Below, piece by piece: positions 19,554-29,132 of a stretch of 64,000 nucleotides of DNA; position 1 is the first letter of the stretch; each line of letters opens with the position of its first letter. Source of the DNA: Chrysophaeum taylorii (taxonomy: Eukaryota; Sar; Pelagophyceae; Pelagomonadales; Pelagomonadaceae). The stretch lies in NCBI GenBank assembly GCA_029834535.1, contig JAQMWT010000370.1, positions 1-64,000 of the forward strand, in the 5' to 3' direction. Under the pieces are notes generated by a model. It saw only the letters and a program-made list of their open reading frames with translations. It was not told the origin of the DNA and ran no database searches. The position numbers were made by a program, and so were the translations under genes.

Positions 19554-21262
19554 ATGCGATCGCGATTTCTTCGAATTCTCGAGGATGGGGAGGGCTCGGG
19601 TGGCGGCGAGGAGGAGGAGGAGGGCGAACACGAGTTCTACGCGTTGAACACGTTGCTTCTGGTGATGGTCCTCGGGCTGTGCATATTGTGCGCGTACCTT
19701 ATTAAGAAGTACCGGTTCTACTTCATACCCGAATCGTCGGCCGCGTTGTGCGTGGGGCTTGTGGTGGGCGGCATCGCGCGGATGATCACGCACAACGACG
19801 AGGAGCTGAATTTCATCTCGTTCAAGCCAGAGCTGTTCTTTTTCATGTTGCTGCCGCCGATCATTTTCGAGGCCGGCTACACGCTGAGGAGAAAAAATTT
19901 TTTTCGGAATCTCGGAACCATCACAGCCTACGCGGTCGTTGGCACCTTGATTTCGACGTTTTTTGTTGGATATCTCGTGTTCGCGATGGGACGCTTGAAG
20001 GTGATCGACGTCGACGGCAACAACCCGATGGAAGCGCTGCTGTTTGGATCTTTGATTTCGGCCGTCGATCCCGTGGCTACGCTTTCGATCATGGGCTCGC
20101 CCGAACTCAACTGCGATCCCCTCCTCTACTCGCTCGTGTTTGGCGAATCCGTCTTGAACGACGCGGTAGCGATCGTGTTGTTCCGGACTTTCCAGAAGTA
20201 CTACGACGAACGCGCCGAGCTCGACGAGGCGAAAGTAGGGCAAGCAACGATTGCTTTCGTCGGCGTTTCGACAGGGTCTGTGTTTATTGGCGTGCTCACG
20301 GGTCTCGTGTGTAGCTACATATTCCGCCACACGCGAATCAGGGACTACCCCAAGTACGAGGTCTCGCTTCTGTTTCTGTTCGCTTACGGCGCTTACGCGA
20401 TCGCCGAATCGATCGAACTCTCGGGCATCATGTCTCTGTTTTTCTGCGGGATCATTCTCGCGCACTACAACTCGTACAATCTCTCGAAAACATCGCAAAC
20501 AACCGCCGAAGAGATCTTCGCGTCCCTCGCCTGCGTCGCCGAGAGCTTCGTCTTCATGTACATGGGCATGGGCGTCTTCACCGGCAGGTTCAAGTCGTGG
20601 GATCCCGCCTTCGTCGTCCTCGCCATCCTCTTCTGCCTCGTTGGCCGTGCCCTCAATACCTTTCCCCTGAGCGCCGTCTCGAACCTCGTCTTCCGCCGCC
20701 ACAAAATCCCCCTCCGCATGCAATTCGTCATCTGGTTCGCCGGCTTGAGAGGAGCCATCGCGTTCGCCCTGTCGCAAAACATGCCCGGCCGCCACAAGGA
20801 CGCCTACGAGACCACAACCCTCTCCATCGTCGTATTCACCACCGTCGTCTGCGGCGGTCTCACCGAGCCCATGCTGCGTTACGCAGGGATGAAGCGCAGC
20901 CCCGACCACGAAGACGATGTGAGTGTTTACCTACCCCTCGAAGACGACGTAAGAGCTTTTTTTTTTTGTGTTTGTCATGTACTTCGCGATAGGCCGACGC
21001 CGCGCAGCCACTCAATCCCCAGTACGAGCTCGCTTCGATCGGGGACTCGGAGGAAAAGACGCAACGAGCCCAAACCCACCGCGTACGCATCGCCGGATAC
21101 TACCTCGGCTTCCACGCCAAGTGGCGCGACCTCGACGACCGCTACCTCAAACCCCTCTTCGGCGGCCAAGTCCCCGACGACGACGACGACGACGACCACC
21201 ACCACCACCATCTTGTTGTCAACTCGCCCACCACCACCGCCGCCGCCTCCGCCTCCGCCTGA
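19554..21262 (+). CDS. Na+/H+ exchanger, endosomal NHE6/7/9-like (two exons)
   Basis: A cation/proton antiporter of the SLC9 (NHE) family with about twelve membrane spans. Diagnostic blocks are ELFFFMLLPPIIFEAGYTL, SAVDPVATLSIMG, VFGESVLNDAVAIVLF (the ion-binding ND pair) and WFAGLRGAIAFAL. The coding sequence is join(19554..20948,20993..21262), 554 residues; exon 2 supplies YYLGFHAKWRDLDDRYLKPLFGG, the family's C-terminal LD..YLKP-FGG block, and ends at a TGA at 21260 after Asp and His runs. Without splicing the frame runs into low-complexity sequence, so the intron is well supported. Endosomal members alkalinise endosomal lumen. The upstream neighbour is the divergent zinc-finger gene. Confidence 0.9.
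20949..20992 (+). other. 44-bp intron in NHE with an alternative in-frame donor at 20919
   Basis: The donor GTAAGA at 20949 and the acceptor GCGATAG ending at 20992 both fall between whole codons. A second donor, GTGAGT at 20919, is also between codons; using it would make the intron 74 bp and skip ten residues (VSVYLPLEDD). The two donors sit in nearly identical contexts, GAAGACGATGT and GAAGACGACGT. Confidence 0.7.
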
Positions 21263-21657
21263 ATTCTTCTTCTTCGTCGTCGTCGTCCTAAGTATATATT
21301 CATCTTCCCATCTTTCCTCCCCTACCTCATCGTTAACGTCGAGCTTGCTTCTTCTTCTTCTTTTTGTTGTTGTAGTTGTTGTTGTTGATGATAATGATGA
21401 ACGGCTCCAGCTTTATTTAAAAAAATCTTTTGCGTCCTCGTTCACACTACCGGCAAAACAAAATTCCAATTCCAATTCCAATTCCAATTCCAATTCCACC
21501 CAGGGTGTGGTTGGTGGTGGTGGTGATGTACGTGGTGGTTGGTCTCCTCCGAATTTCTTGTTACTCCTCTTATTCTACTACTAATCAGTGTGTTTCTCGC
21601 GGCGACGGCGGCGGAAGCGGAAGATGGGGCCTCGCTCGCATCCCGTGGCCTATAGAG
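21263..21657. repeat. NHE-sulfatase intergenic with AATTCC minisatellite
   Basis: The convergent spacer holds GTC/CTT/TTG runs and an AATTCC hexamer repeated about six times at 21462-21498. No gene is seen. Confidence 0.75.
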
Positions 21658-23307
21658 TTAATAGACCGGGTCGCAGTTGAGGGGGTTGATCGGATGCTGG
21701 TCCGTGCCTAGGAAGGGGTACCACGTCCAGTTGGCACGGATGGGATTGCCGAGGGGAATCGGCAAGTTCCACTGCTCGGGTTGGAAGCCGCCGGCGGAAG
21801 TGGACCAATAGGCGAGGCGCCTGGTGAGACGGTTGGCGATCGTCGGGAAGGCGGTGGCGAGGTTCCTGGACTCGGTTGGGTCCGCGTTTATGTCGTAGAG
21901 GCGGAGGGCGACGTCGGCGTCGGTGTCGTTTACGGGCGGGGGGAGGTAAACGTAGTCGTGGATCGTCCAATACCCCTCGGCCTTGGGATTGGTGGTCTCG
22001 GCGTTGTTGGGGTTGCACCCCCAGCCCACAACGAGCTTCCAGGGCCAGACTATTATGGCGGAGTAGTTGAGCTCCCGAGTTACGCGGGTAAGAGGACCGA
22101 CCCCCCAAATCTGGAGCGGATTGACGTCGACGTTGAGGGGAATCTCGTCGCGCACTGCCGTCGGGCTGTCTTCGACAACCCCCGTCACGAGAGGCCAGAG
22201 ATCGAGGCCGTCGGTAGATATGGTATCGTTGAGCGCTGGCGCTCTCGCGAGTGCCCGAATCGTAGCCGCGACGTCGACGACGTGGACTAAGGCAGACAAT
22301 TTTCTTCCAAACCGAAGCCCCCCGCCGGTCACGAAGGCAGGCACCCTGCATCCACCCTCGTACTGCGTGAACTTGCCGCCGCGGAGCGGGAAATTTGAGC
22401 TATACGTCGCAAAAAAACCGTCGTCGGTCCAGCCGCCGTTGTCCGCGAAAAACCAAAAAACGGTTTCATTCCAGACGAGGTCGAGGGCTTCGACGGCCGC
22501 CCGCACCGAGTCGTCGAGGCGGCTCGCCATGCGGCACAGCGTCTTCCGTCCATCGGGACCCCCGATTCTCTCGCATATTTTTGAAGCAGCGGTCGAAATC
22601 GACGGCGGTTCGTCCATAGGGTAGTGAACGAGCTGCTGCGCGAAGTAAACAAAAAACGGCGACACCGCGCTGCCGACGATTCTCTTGAATTCGGCGTCGT
22701 ACGCGTCGACCGAGTATTCCCCAAACGCCGCATTGTTCACGTCGTTCCCAACCCAAGAGTCGAAGGCTTGGGCGTTTAACCCGGCGTACCCCGCGCACCC
22801 CGCGTCTACGGGGTAAGCTTGATTCGCCGCGAAGGTCCAGTTGTAATAATCGACCTGAGCTCCGTAGTACCCCACCCACGTGTCGAACCCGCGCTGCAGC
22901 GGCAGCTGCGAGAACGACGCCGTCCCGAGATGCCATTTCCCGACGCCGTGAGTCTCGTAGCCTGCCGCTTTGAGCGACTCGGCGATCGTCGTCGTCTCGT
23001 TCATCGGCAGGAGCCCCGCCGTGCCGCCGGCGATAATGGTCGAGATGTGTTGCAGCCCCATCCTGAAAGAGAACCGCCCGGTCATTATGGCCGACCGCGA
23101 CGGCGAGCACAGCTCGTTGGTGTAGAATCGGTCGAACTCCACACCCGTGCGCGCAAGATCGTCGATAAAGGGAGTCGGGAAGTTCGATCCGTGGTACCCG
23201 ACGTCGGCCCACCCGAGGTCGTCGGCGACGTACAACACTATGTTCTTCGCACCCATTGTTGTTGGCGCGATCATCCCCAGCACCAGCACCAGCAGCATTA
23301 TTAACAT
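21658..23307 (-). CDS. Arylsulfatase B-like sulfatase, secreted or lysosomal
   Basis: A formylglycine-dependent sulfatase, which removes sulfate esters from carbohydrates. The start at 23307 gives a clean signal peptide (MLIMLLVLVLGMIAPTTMGA) directly before KNIVLYVADDLGWADVGYHG, with the metal-binding DD. The active-site signature is LCSPSRSAIMTGR (Cys to be modified), then GKWHLG, and ADNGG with a second metal pair. Late blocks (LYDINADPTESRNLA) match arylsulfatase B and N-acetylgalactosamine-4-sulfatase relatives. Several N-x-S/T sites (NETT, NWTF, NDTD) fit a secreted protein. It is single-exon and full-length at 549 residues. Marine algae use sulfatases on sulfated polysaccharides (family knowledge), but the substrate here is unknown. 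Confidence 0.92.
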   Translation of the reverse strand: MLIMLLVLVLGMIAPTTMGAKNIVLYVADDLGWADVGYHGSNFPTPFIDDLARTGVEFDRFYTNELCSPSRSAIMTGRFSFRMGLQHISTIIAGGTAGLLPMNETTTIAESLKAAGYETHGVGKWHLGTASFSQLPLQRGFDTWVGYYGAQVDYYNWTFAANQAYPVDAGCAGYAGLNAQAFDSWVGNDVNNAAFGEYSVDAYDAEFKRIVGSAVSPFFVYFAQQLVHYPMDEPPSISTAASKICERIGGPDGRKTLCRMASRLDDSVRAAVEALDLVWNETVFWFFADNGGWTDDGFFATYSSNFPLRGGKFTQYEGGCRVPAFVTGGGLRFGRKLSALVHVVDVAATIRALARAPALNDTISTDGLDLWPLVTGVVEDSPTAVRDEIPLNVDVNPLQIWGVGPLTRVTRELNYSAIIVWPWKLVVGWGCNPNNAETTNPKAEGYWTIHDYVYLPPPVNDTDADVALRLYDINADPTESRNLATAFPTIANRLTRRLAYWSTSAGGFQPEQWNLPIPLGNPIRANWTWYPFLGTDQHPINPLNCDPVY

Positions 23308-23352
23308 GTTTTCGGTCGCCGATATGTAATATAATCTCCACAAAAATTTCAA

Positions 23353-24643
23353 AGTTTTGGTTCTACTCTCTCTGATTTGCGGCGCACTTATTACTTACTT
23401 ACTTACTTACTTACTCCCTTGGGGTAGGAAGGAGGGTGTACAAAGGTTCGTCGGTCACACAGACTCGACAGCAGAATAGAATAGAATGCCTCGCTCGCAC
23501 ACCATCGAAAAAAACCGTGAGGTGCCGGTCCTCGCGCGCACAAGCCGTTTTTTCAGCCTGCAGACGGGCCATCTTGCAAGCCCGTTTGGCCTCCCTCGCT
23601 CTGACTCTCAGCGCGCTTCTTTCGTTTGGTCAACCCCTCGCATGATTTGATCGACACGTTGGAAGCAGAGGGTCGCGAGAAGGTTTGTCGCGGTTGGATT
23701 GCCGCCCTTCAAGAAGAAAAAAAACTATTGCCCCTCCAGTTATTATCCATCTTCTTCAGAGATTGGCTGCTTCGTGACTTCACTCGGCTCGACTTTTTCT
23801 CCAACGTTCGAATCATTTCGCGAATGGCGGGGTCCTTTGGTGCGGGAAGTAGTCGTTGCAGCCTCGTCTCGACGAGGTGGCTGGAAAAAAAAGCAATTTG
23901 CTTCGCTCGAGAAACTAACTCCCCGGGGCGAATCGCAATTGCCCTGTCATGGGATCGTAGCTTTGTCGTCAGGACCCCGCCGATTATTGCCTGGCAACCC
24001 CCACTATTCGCCGCACAGACGCGTCCGCCACAGGCCGGCTTCTGCCGCTCTGGCCGAACGAACACCTCTGGAAATATAATTTCCGGCGTTGACGCGTGTG
24101 TCTCCTGCAAGTTGCAAGGCTACGGATGACAGCATTTTTGTTTCGTTTTGCGAAAGAAATAAATAAATAAATAAGCCCGTCGTCTGTCTGCTATGTGACA
24201 GACAGGTCGCTCAGTTTGTCGACGGCGCCGCGCTTCTATTATCGTCTTGTACTTTCTCGCGTACAAAATCCTGGAACACCCAGATTGTTCTTATCGTTGT
24301 TGTTTCGGGGGTGGTATGCCATCGTGTTGTGACGACCAAATTCCAGCAGTCGCCTTTCTCATTTTTTGACACATAAAATTCCCTCCCTTCCACCCCCCTC
24401 CCTTGTCTGGTCGAACCCCAGAACCCTTAAAAATAAACAAAGGTAAATAATAATAATAATAACCCTAGATTTCGGAACAAAAAACGTCAACTTGGACGAC
24501 GTATCAACAACGAAAACATGTTTTTCCGATTTTCTTTATCGAAAAAAATATTCGTTAGCGTCGTCGTCCTCGTCGCGCACTAACTAAAAATGGTTCGCAA
24601 CCACAGCAACCCCCCAACAAAAAAAAGCAAGGATCATCGTAAA
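23353..24643. other. Intergenic stretch, no gene recognised
   Basis: A TTAC microsatellite lies at about 23387-23415 and AATA runs near 24160 and 24446-24463. The longest frames (23626-24129 and its neighbours) occur in all three phases and carry no motif. Confidence 0.5.
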
Positions 24644-25363
24644 TCAGAGAGGGGGTCCCTTCGCGAGGAGGGGCTGGTCCTGGTCGAGGTCGTCGGACGG
24701 CAGAATCGCAGCGGTTCCTCGCCAAAATGAAAGGCGCCACCAATAGATGCCGCGCGCGGAAAAGGCGTGGAGGCTCATGGCGCCCTTGACGGCGAGGCCG
24801 TGGGCCACGATGACGGCGACGAAGGAGTCGACCCACCACACAGGCGTGAGGTCCTCGATGACGGCGCTCACCAGAACGCCGGCAGACAAGAGGGCGCCAG
24901 CGAGGGAGCACATGCCGTCCTTCTGGAGGGAGAGGGAGTTGACGCACTTGCCAACGTGGAGCTTTGCGAGGCCGAGCAAGAGAAAAATAATCATCGACGG
25001 CGCGTAGAGCGCGATGAGTTCGCCGACGTCGCGATCTCTGTCGTGTTGAAGGAGATCTTTCGCGCCGTCGTACGCAACGACAAAACCCAGGACGATAAAC
25101 ATTATCGAAATTCCCGCGTCCGCGCGCTGCTCGCGACTGTCGAGGGTTTCCTTCGAAGTCGAACCCGCAAACCGCCATAACACCAGCACCGACCCCAGGA
25201 AGTCGACGGCGTTCTCCAAACAGTACCCGAGTGCCGTGGCGGAGCCCGTCTGGACCGTCGACAACGCCCCCATCAAGATCGCGATGATCGACGCGACAAG
25301 GCTCAGCACGCTCAACTCGTAGGCGTCCCGGACGCCAAACCTCCACTCCTCGAGCCACTTCAT
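24644..25363 (-). CDS. Cation-diffusion-facilitator / TMEM163-like transporter
   Basis: A 239-residue protein with about six hydrophobic segments: LSVLSLVASIIAILMGAL, YCLENAVDFLGSVLVLWRF, GISIMFIVLGFVVAYDGAKD, IALYAPSMIIFLLLGLAKL, CSLAGALLSAGVLVSAVIED and WWVDSFVAVIVAHGLAVKGA. The ENAVDFLGS and WWVDSFVA helices keep Asp residues where CDF zinc transporters bind metal, and the order matches TMEM163-type members. The DSREQRADAG loop between spans 2 and 3 is also typical. It lacks the usual long C-terminal cytosolic domain, as TMEM163 does. A Helitron array begins 32 bases upstream of the start codon, so the native promoter has been displaced. Confidence 0.75.
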   Translation of the reverse strand: MKWLEEWRFGVRDAYELSVLSLVASIIAILMGALSTVQTGSATALGYCLENAVDFLGSVLVLWRFAGSTSKETLDSREQRADAGISIMFIVLGFVVAYDGAKDLLQHDRDRDVGELIALYAPSMIIFLLLGLAKLHVGKCVNSLSLQKDGMCSLAGALLSAGVLVSAVIEDLTPVWWVDSFVAVIVAHGLAVKGAMSLHAFSARGIYWWRLSFWRGTAAILPSDDLDQDQPLLAKGPPL

Positions 25364-25395
25364 CTCGACCGACCGACCGGGGGTTAGTTACTATA

Positions 25396-26455
25396 CAAGT
25401 GCAGGCCAGTAAGTTCGCCAGTAAGTTCACCTAGTCCCAATCTCTAACCCCAGTAAGTTCACCTGGTCCCAGTAAGTTCACCTAGTCCCAATCTCTAACC
25501 CCAGTAAGTTCGGCGTAAGCCCACTCGTGCTCACATCCACTCACCCCACTCTCCTTCGAGCTCGTCGCTCTCACCTCCGCCAATCTAAGCTGCTTTGATC
25601 CGTACACGCCGCTCGCCTTTGCGTTCACTCTAAAAACCCCTGTAAGTTCACTTGGTCTCAGTAAGTTCACCTGGTCACTCAGCTCACCTAGTCCCAATCC
25701 CAACCCCAAAGTTCACCTGGTCCCAGTAAGTTCACCTACAGTGCGCGTGTAGACGCCGTGAGGGGGCTTATCAGTATTGCGCAGCACGTGTGGGGTAGGG
25801 TGGAGTCGTCGACTCAGAAGAGGATATCCTCGGGGTTGCCGATCGACAGAGAGCCACGTAGAGCTGGACGTGGCAGAAGACGGGCTTGGGCAAGAGGACG
25901 CCGACCTCGCGGGGCGTCTGCCCTGGCTCTTGTTGATCGTTTGGCGTCGGCGGGGCTTAGGGATACAGGTTGGAGGAGCCTCGGTGACAACGACACGATC
26001 GATCATGTATCTGGTACCGTTGCAGTGGCCGTGCGACGGGTCGAGGTTGCGAAGACTTTAAGCTCGCGATCAAAGTCAGCATGCCGTTGGTTGTAAGGGA
26101 GTTAAAAACTCGACTGTAAAGAGCGAGGCGTCGTCTTCCGACCCAGCCTAGTCAGCCGAAAAGAACTCCGACGCCTCGTCTCCGGGAAAAAAGGCCGCGG
26201 TCATGCGCGCGTTGTCAGCATCGACAACATCGTTTCGACGGGGCGTGAGAATGGCGCGCTGAAAGAGCCGCCGCGGGTCGTGGAAATAGTCTGCGAGGTC
26301 GCCGTAGACGGCTTGGAGGATCACTGTCTGGCTCTCGCGCCTACCTGATCCTTACTCTCGCGCCTACCTGATCCTTACCCTAAATCGAGGGACAAACAGA
26401 CAGACAGACAAACAAACAGACAGACAGACAAACATCTGTCGATTAGTAGTTAGGA
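25396..26455 (-). mobile_element. Helitron copy 1 (short, with Pif1-like helicase remnant)
   Basis: Read on the minus strand, the copy begins TCCTAACTACTAATCGACAG and ends GGCCTGCACTTG, followed by T: a 5' TC and a 3' CTTG (a variant of CTRR) at an A/T target, as for Helitrons. Inside, minus-strand frames show decayed fragments of the C-terminal helicase: RMIDRVVVTEAPPTCIP-like, RRQTINKSQG, and STWLSVDR corresponding to the QLYVALSR block in another frame. The helicase is split over all three frames and lacks the Rep and the N-terminal helicase motifs, so the copy is non-autonomous. A minisatellite of CCAGTAAGTTCACCTGGTC units fills its 3' third. Confidence 0.7.
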
Positions 26456-27463
26456 CAAGTGCAGGCCAGTAAGTTCACCTACTCCCAATCTCTAACCCCA
26501 GTAAGTTCGGCGTAAACCCACTCGTGCTCACACCCACTCACCCCACTCTCCTTTGAGCTCGTCGCTCTCACCCCCGCCAATCCAAGCTGCTTTGATCCGC
26601 ACGCGCCGCCAACCCTTGAGTTTACTCTAAACACCCCAGTAAGTTCCCTGGTCCCCGGTTCACCTGGTCCCAGTTAGTTCGCCTGGGCACTCAGCTCACC
26701 TAGTCCCAATCTCTAACCCCAGTAAGTTCACCTGGTCCCAGTAAGTTCACCTACAGTGCGCGTGTAGACGCCGGGAGGGGGCTTATCGGTATTGCGGAGC
26801 ACGTGTGAGGTAGGGTGGAGTCGTCGACTCAGAAGAGCATATTCTCGGGGTTGCCGATCGACAGAGAGCCACGTAGAGCTGGACGTGGCAGAAGACGGGC
26901 TTCGCCAAGAGGACGCCGACCTCGCGGGGCGTCTGGCCCTGGCTCTTGGTGATCGTTTGGCGTCGGCGGGCCTTACGGGATACAGGTTGGAGGAGCCTCG
27001 GTGACAACGACACGATCGATCATGTATCTGGTACCGTTGCAGTGGCCGTGCGACGGGTCGAGGTTGCGAAGACTTTAAGCTCGCGATCAAAGTCAGCATG
27101 CCGTTGGTTGTCAGGGAGTTCAAAACTCGACTGTAAAGAGCGAGGCGTCGGCTTCCGACCCAACCTAGTCGGCCGAAAAGAACTCCGACGCCTCGTCTCC
27201 GGGAAAAAGGCCGCGGTCATGCGCGCGTTGTCAGCATCGACAACATCGTTTCGACGGGGCGTGAGAATGGCGCGCTGAAAGAGCCGCCGCGGGTCGTGGA
27301 AATAGTCTGCGAGGTCGCCGTAGACGGCTTGGAGGATCACTGTCTGGCTCTCGCGCCTACCTGATCCTTACTCTCGCGCCAACCTGATCCTTACCCTAAA
27401 TCGAGGGACAAACAAACAAACAGACAGACAGACAGACAAACATCTGTCGATTAGTAGTTAGGA
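26456..27463 (-). mobile_element. Helitron copy 2, head-to-tail with copy 1
   Basis: The ends are the same as copy 1, and its 3' CTTG joins directly to the 5' TC of copy 1 with no spacer. Helicase remnants are clearest here: QRAILTPRRNDVVDADNARM (Pif1/Helitron AILTPRNDDVD-N block), then RRQTITKSQGQTPREVG and PVFCHVQLYVALCR, in different frames. About 1.0 kb long and nearly identical to copy 1 apart from small indels and substitutions. Confidence 0.75.
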
Positions 27464-28306
27464 CAAGTGCAGGCCAGTAAGTTCGCCAGTAAGTTCACCT
27501 GGTCCCAATCTCTAACCCCAGTAAGTTCACCTGGTCCCAGTAAGTTCACCTAGTCCCAATCTCTAACCCCAGTAAGTTCGGCGTAAGCCCACTCGTGCTC
27601 ACATCCACTCACCCCACCTCCTTCGAGCTGTCGCTCTCACCTCCGCCAATCTAAGCTGCTTTGATCCGTACACGCCGCAGCCTTGGTTCACTCTAAAACC
27701 CCAGTAAGTTCACTTGGTCCCAAAGTTACCTGGTCGTCGTCCTCTCCCAGTCCCAATCTCAAACCCCAGCAAGTTCACCTGGTCCCAAGTTCACCTACAG
27801 TGCGCGTGTAGACGCCGGGAGGGGGCTTATCGGTATTGCGCAGCACGGTGGGGTAGGGGGAGTCGTCGACCCAGAAGAGGATATCTCCGGGTTGCCGATC
27901 GACAGAGAGCCACGTAGAGCTGGACGTGGCAGAAGACGGGCGAAAGAGGACGCCGACCTCGCGGGGCGTCTGGCCCTGGCTCTTGGCGATCGTTGGCGTC
28001 GGCGGGCCAGGGATACAGGTTGGAGGAGCCTCGGTGACAACGACACGATCGATCAGGTATCTGGTACCGTTGCCAGTGGCCGTGCGACGGGTCGAGGTTG
28101 GAAGACATTAAGCTCGCGATCAAAGTCAGCATGCCGTTGAGTTGTCAGGGAGTTGAAAACTCTCACGAAAGAGCGAGGCGCGTCTTCGCGACCCAGCCTA
28201 GTCAGCGAAAAGAACTCCGACGCCTCGTCTCCGGGAAAAAAGGCCGCGTCATGCGCGCGTTGTCGCGCATCGACAACATCGTTTCGACGGGGCGTGAGAA
28301 TGGCGC
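27464..28306 (-). mobile_element. Helitron copy 3, truncated at its 5' end
   Basis: It starts exactly at the copy 2 boundary (CAAGTGCAGG) and matches copies 1 and 2 but with many small deletions. It breaks off after ATGGCGC, where sequence from the CDF gene begins. Helicase pieces NLDPSHGHWQRYQI and RCHRGSSNLYP match the Helitron LRNLD-SHGLCNGTR region. About 350 bases of the 5' part are missing. Confidence 0.7.
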
Positions 28307-28524
28307 CATAACACCAGCACCGCCCCAGGAAGTCGACGGCGTTCTCCAAACAGTCCCGAGTGCCGTGGCGGAGCCCGTCTGGACCGTCGACAACGCCCCC
28401 ATCAAGATCGCGATGATCGACGCGACAAGGCTCAGCACGCTCAACTCGTAGGCGTCCCGGACGCCAAACCTCCACTCCTCGAGCCACTTCATCTCGACCG
28501 ACCGACCGGGGGTTAGTTACTATA
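28304..28524 (-). pseudogene. Duplicated 5' fragment of the CDF/TMEM163-like gene
   Basis: This segment repeats the start codon, about 64 codons and the upstream leader of the gene at 24644-25363 (compare 25173-25395), with a few missing bases that break the frame. Its left edge meets Helitron copy 3 within a shared CGC. Its right edge runs into TATATAAGGCGCG, apparently the native upstream DNA, while the intact gene's leader is cut at TATA by Helitron copy 1. It encodes no complete protein. Confidence 0.85.
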
Positions 28525-28527
28525 TAA
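28521..28527 (-). promoter_or_regulatory. TATA-like element in the native CDF upstream sequence
   Basis: TATATAA lies about 25 bases upstream of the duplicated start codon. In the intact gene the Helitron insertion replaces everything after TATA. Promoter function is inferred only from sequence and position. Confidence 0.25.
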
Positions 28528-29132
28528 GGCGCGTATTGACGTCAGCTTCTTCTATCGCCTCTGCTGCGGTCGACGAGGCCCCTATCAGTTCGCTGCCTAT
28601 GCAATACCGTGTCGAGGAGCTCCTCTGCACGTGCTGAGAATCATCAATCTTTGAGATGATTGCGGCCTACTACCGCGTCGACAAGACAAGGTCGTCGCGA
28701 GCTTCGATCCCGACGGACGTCGCTCCGCCCTTCGCTTTTGTTCGGGCGCGTCCTGCCGTTGATGCGGCGAGCCCACTGACTTAGCCGCCGCCCCCATTTA
28801 GCAGCTCCAGCGGACGCTCGTCTCTTGCGGCGCTAGGTCATGGTCGCGCAGCCACGGCGCTGCCCGTCTCCGCGCGCCGCAAACTGCCACGCACAGTGCT
28901 GGCTAGGTGGTCCTTTGCACGCGCGCACGCACTCACTCACTCACTCACTCACTCACTCACTCACTCACTCACTCACTCATCGAGCCGCCGCCGCCGCAAC
29001 CGGGCTCTACAATGTCGGGGAAGGTCTCGTCCACGAATTTCACGCGGCTTGCCACCTAAACAAAAAAAAACAAAACCCCCGCATCATATGATATCATCAT
29101 CATCATCATGATGAATAGATAACGTGATGTTT
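28525..29132. other. Intergenic with CACT microsatellite
   Basis: No gene is recognised. A CACT tetranucleotide run occupies 28929-28979, and an ATC run lies near 29091-29113, just beyond the tRNA-synthetase stop. Confidence 0.6.

Noticed and set aside
25400-28300. CRISPR-like appearance of regularly spaced short repeats
   Set aside because: The repeats are a minisatellite in a eukaryotic Helitron; the spacers are repeats of each other, and no cas genes are present.
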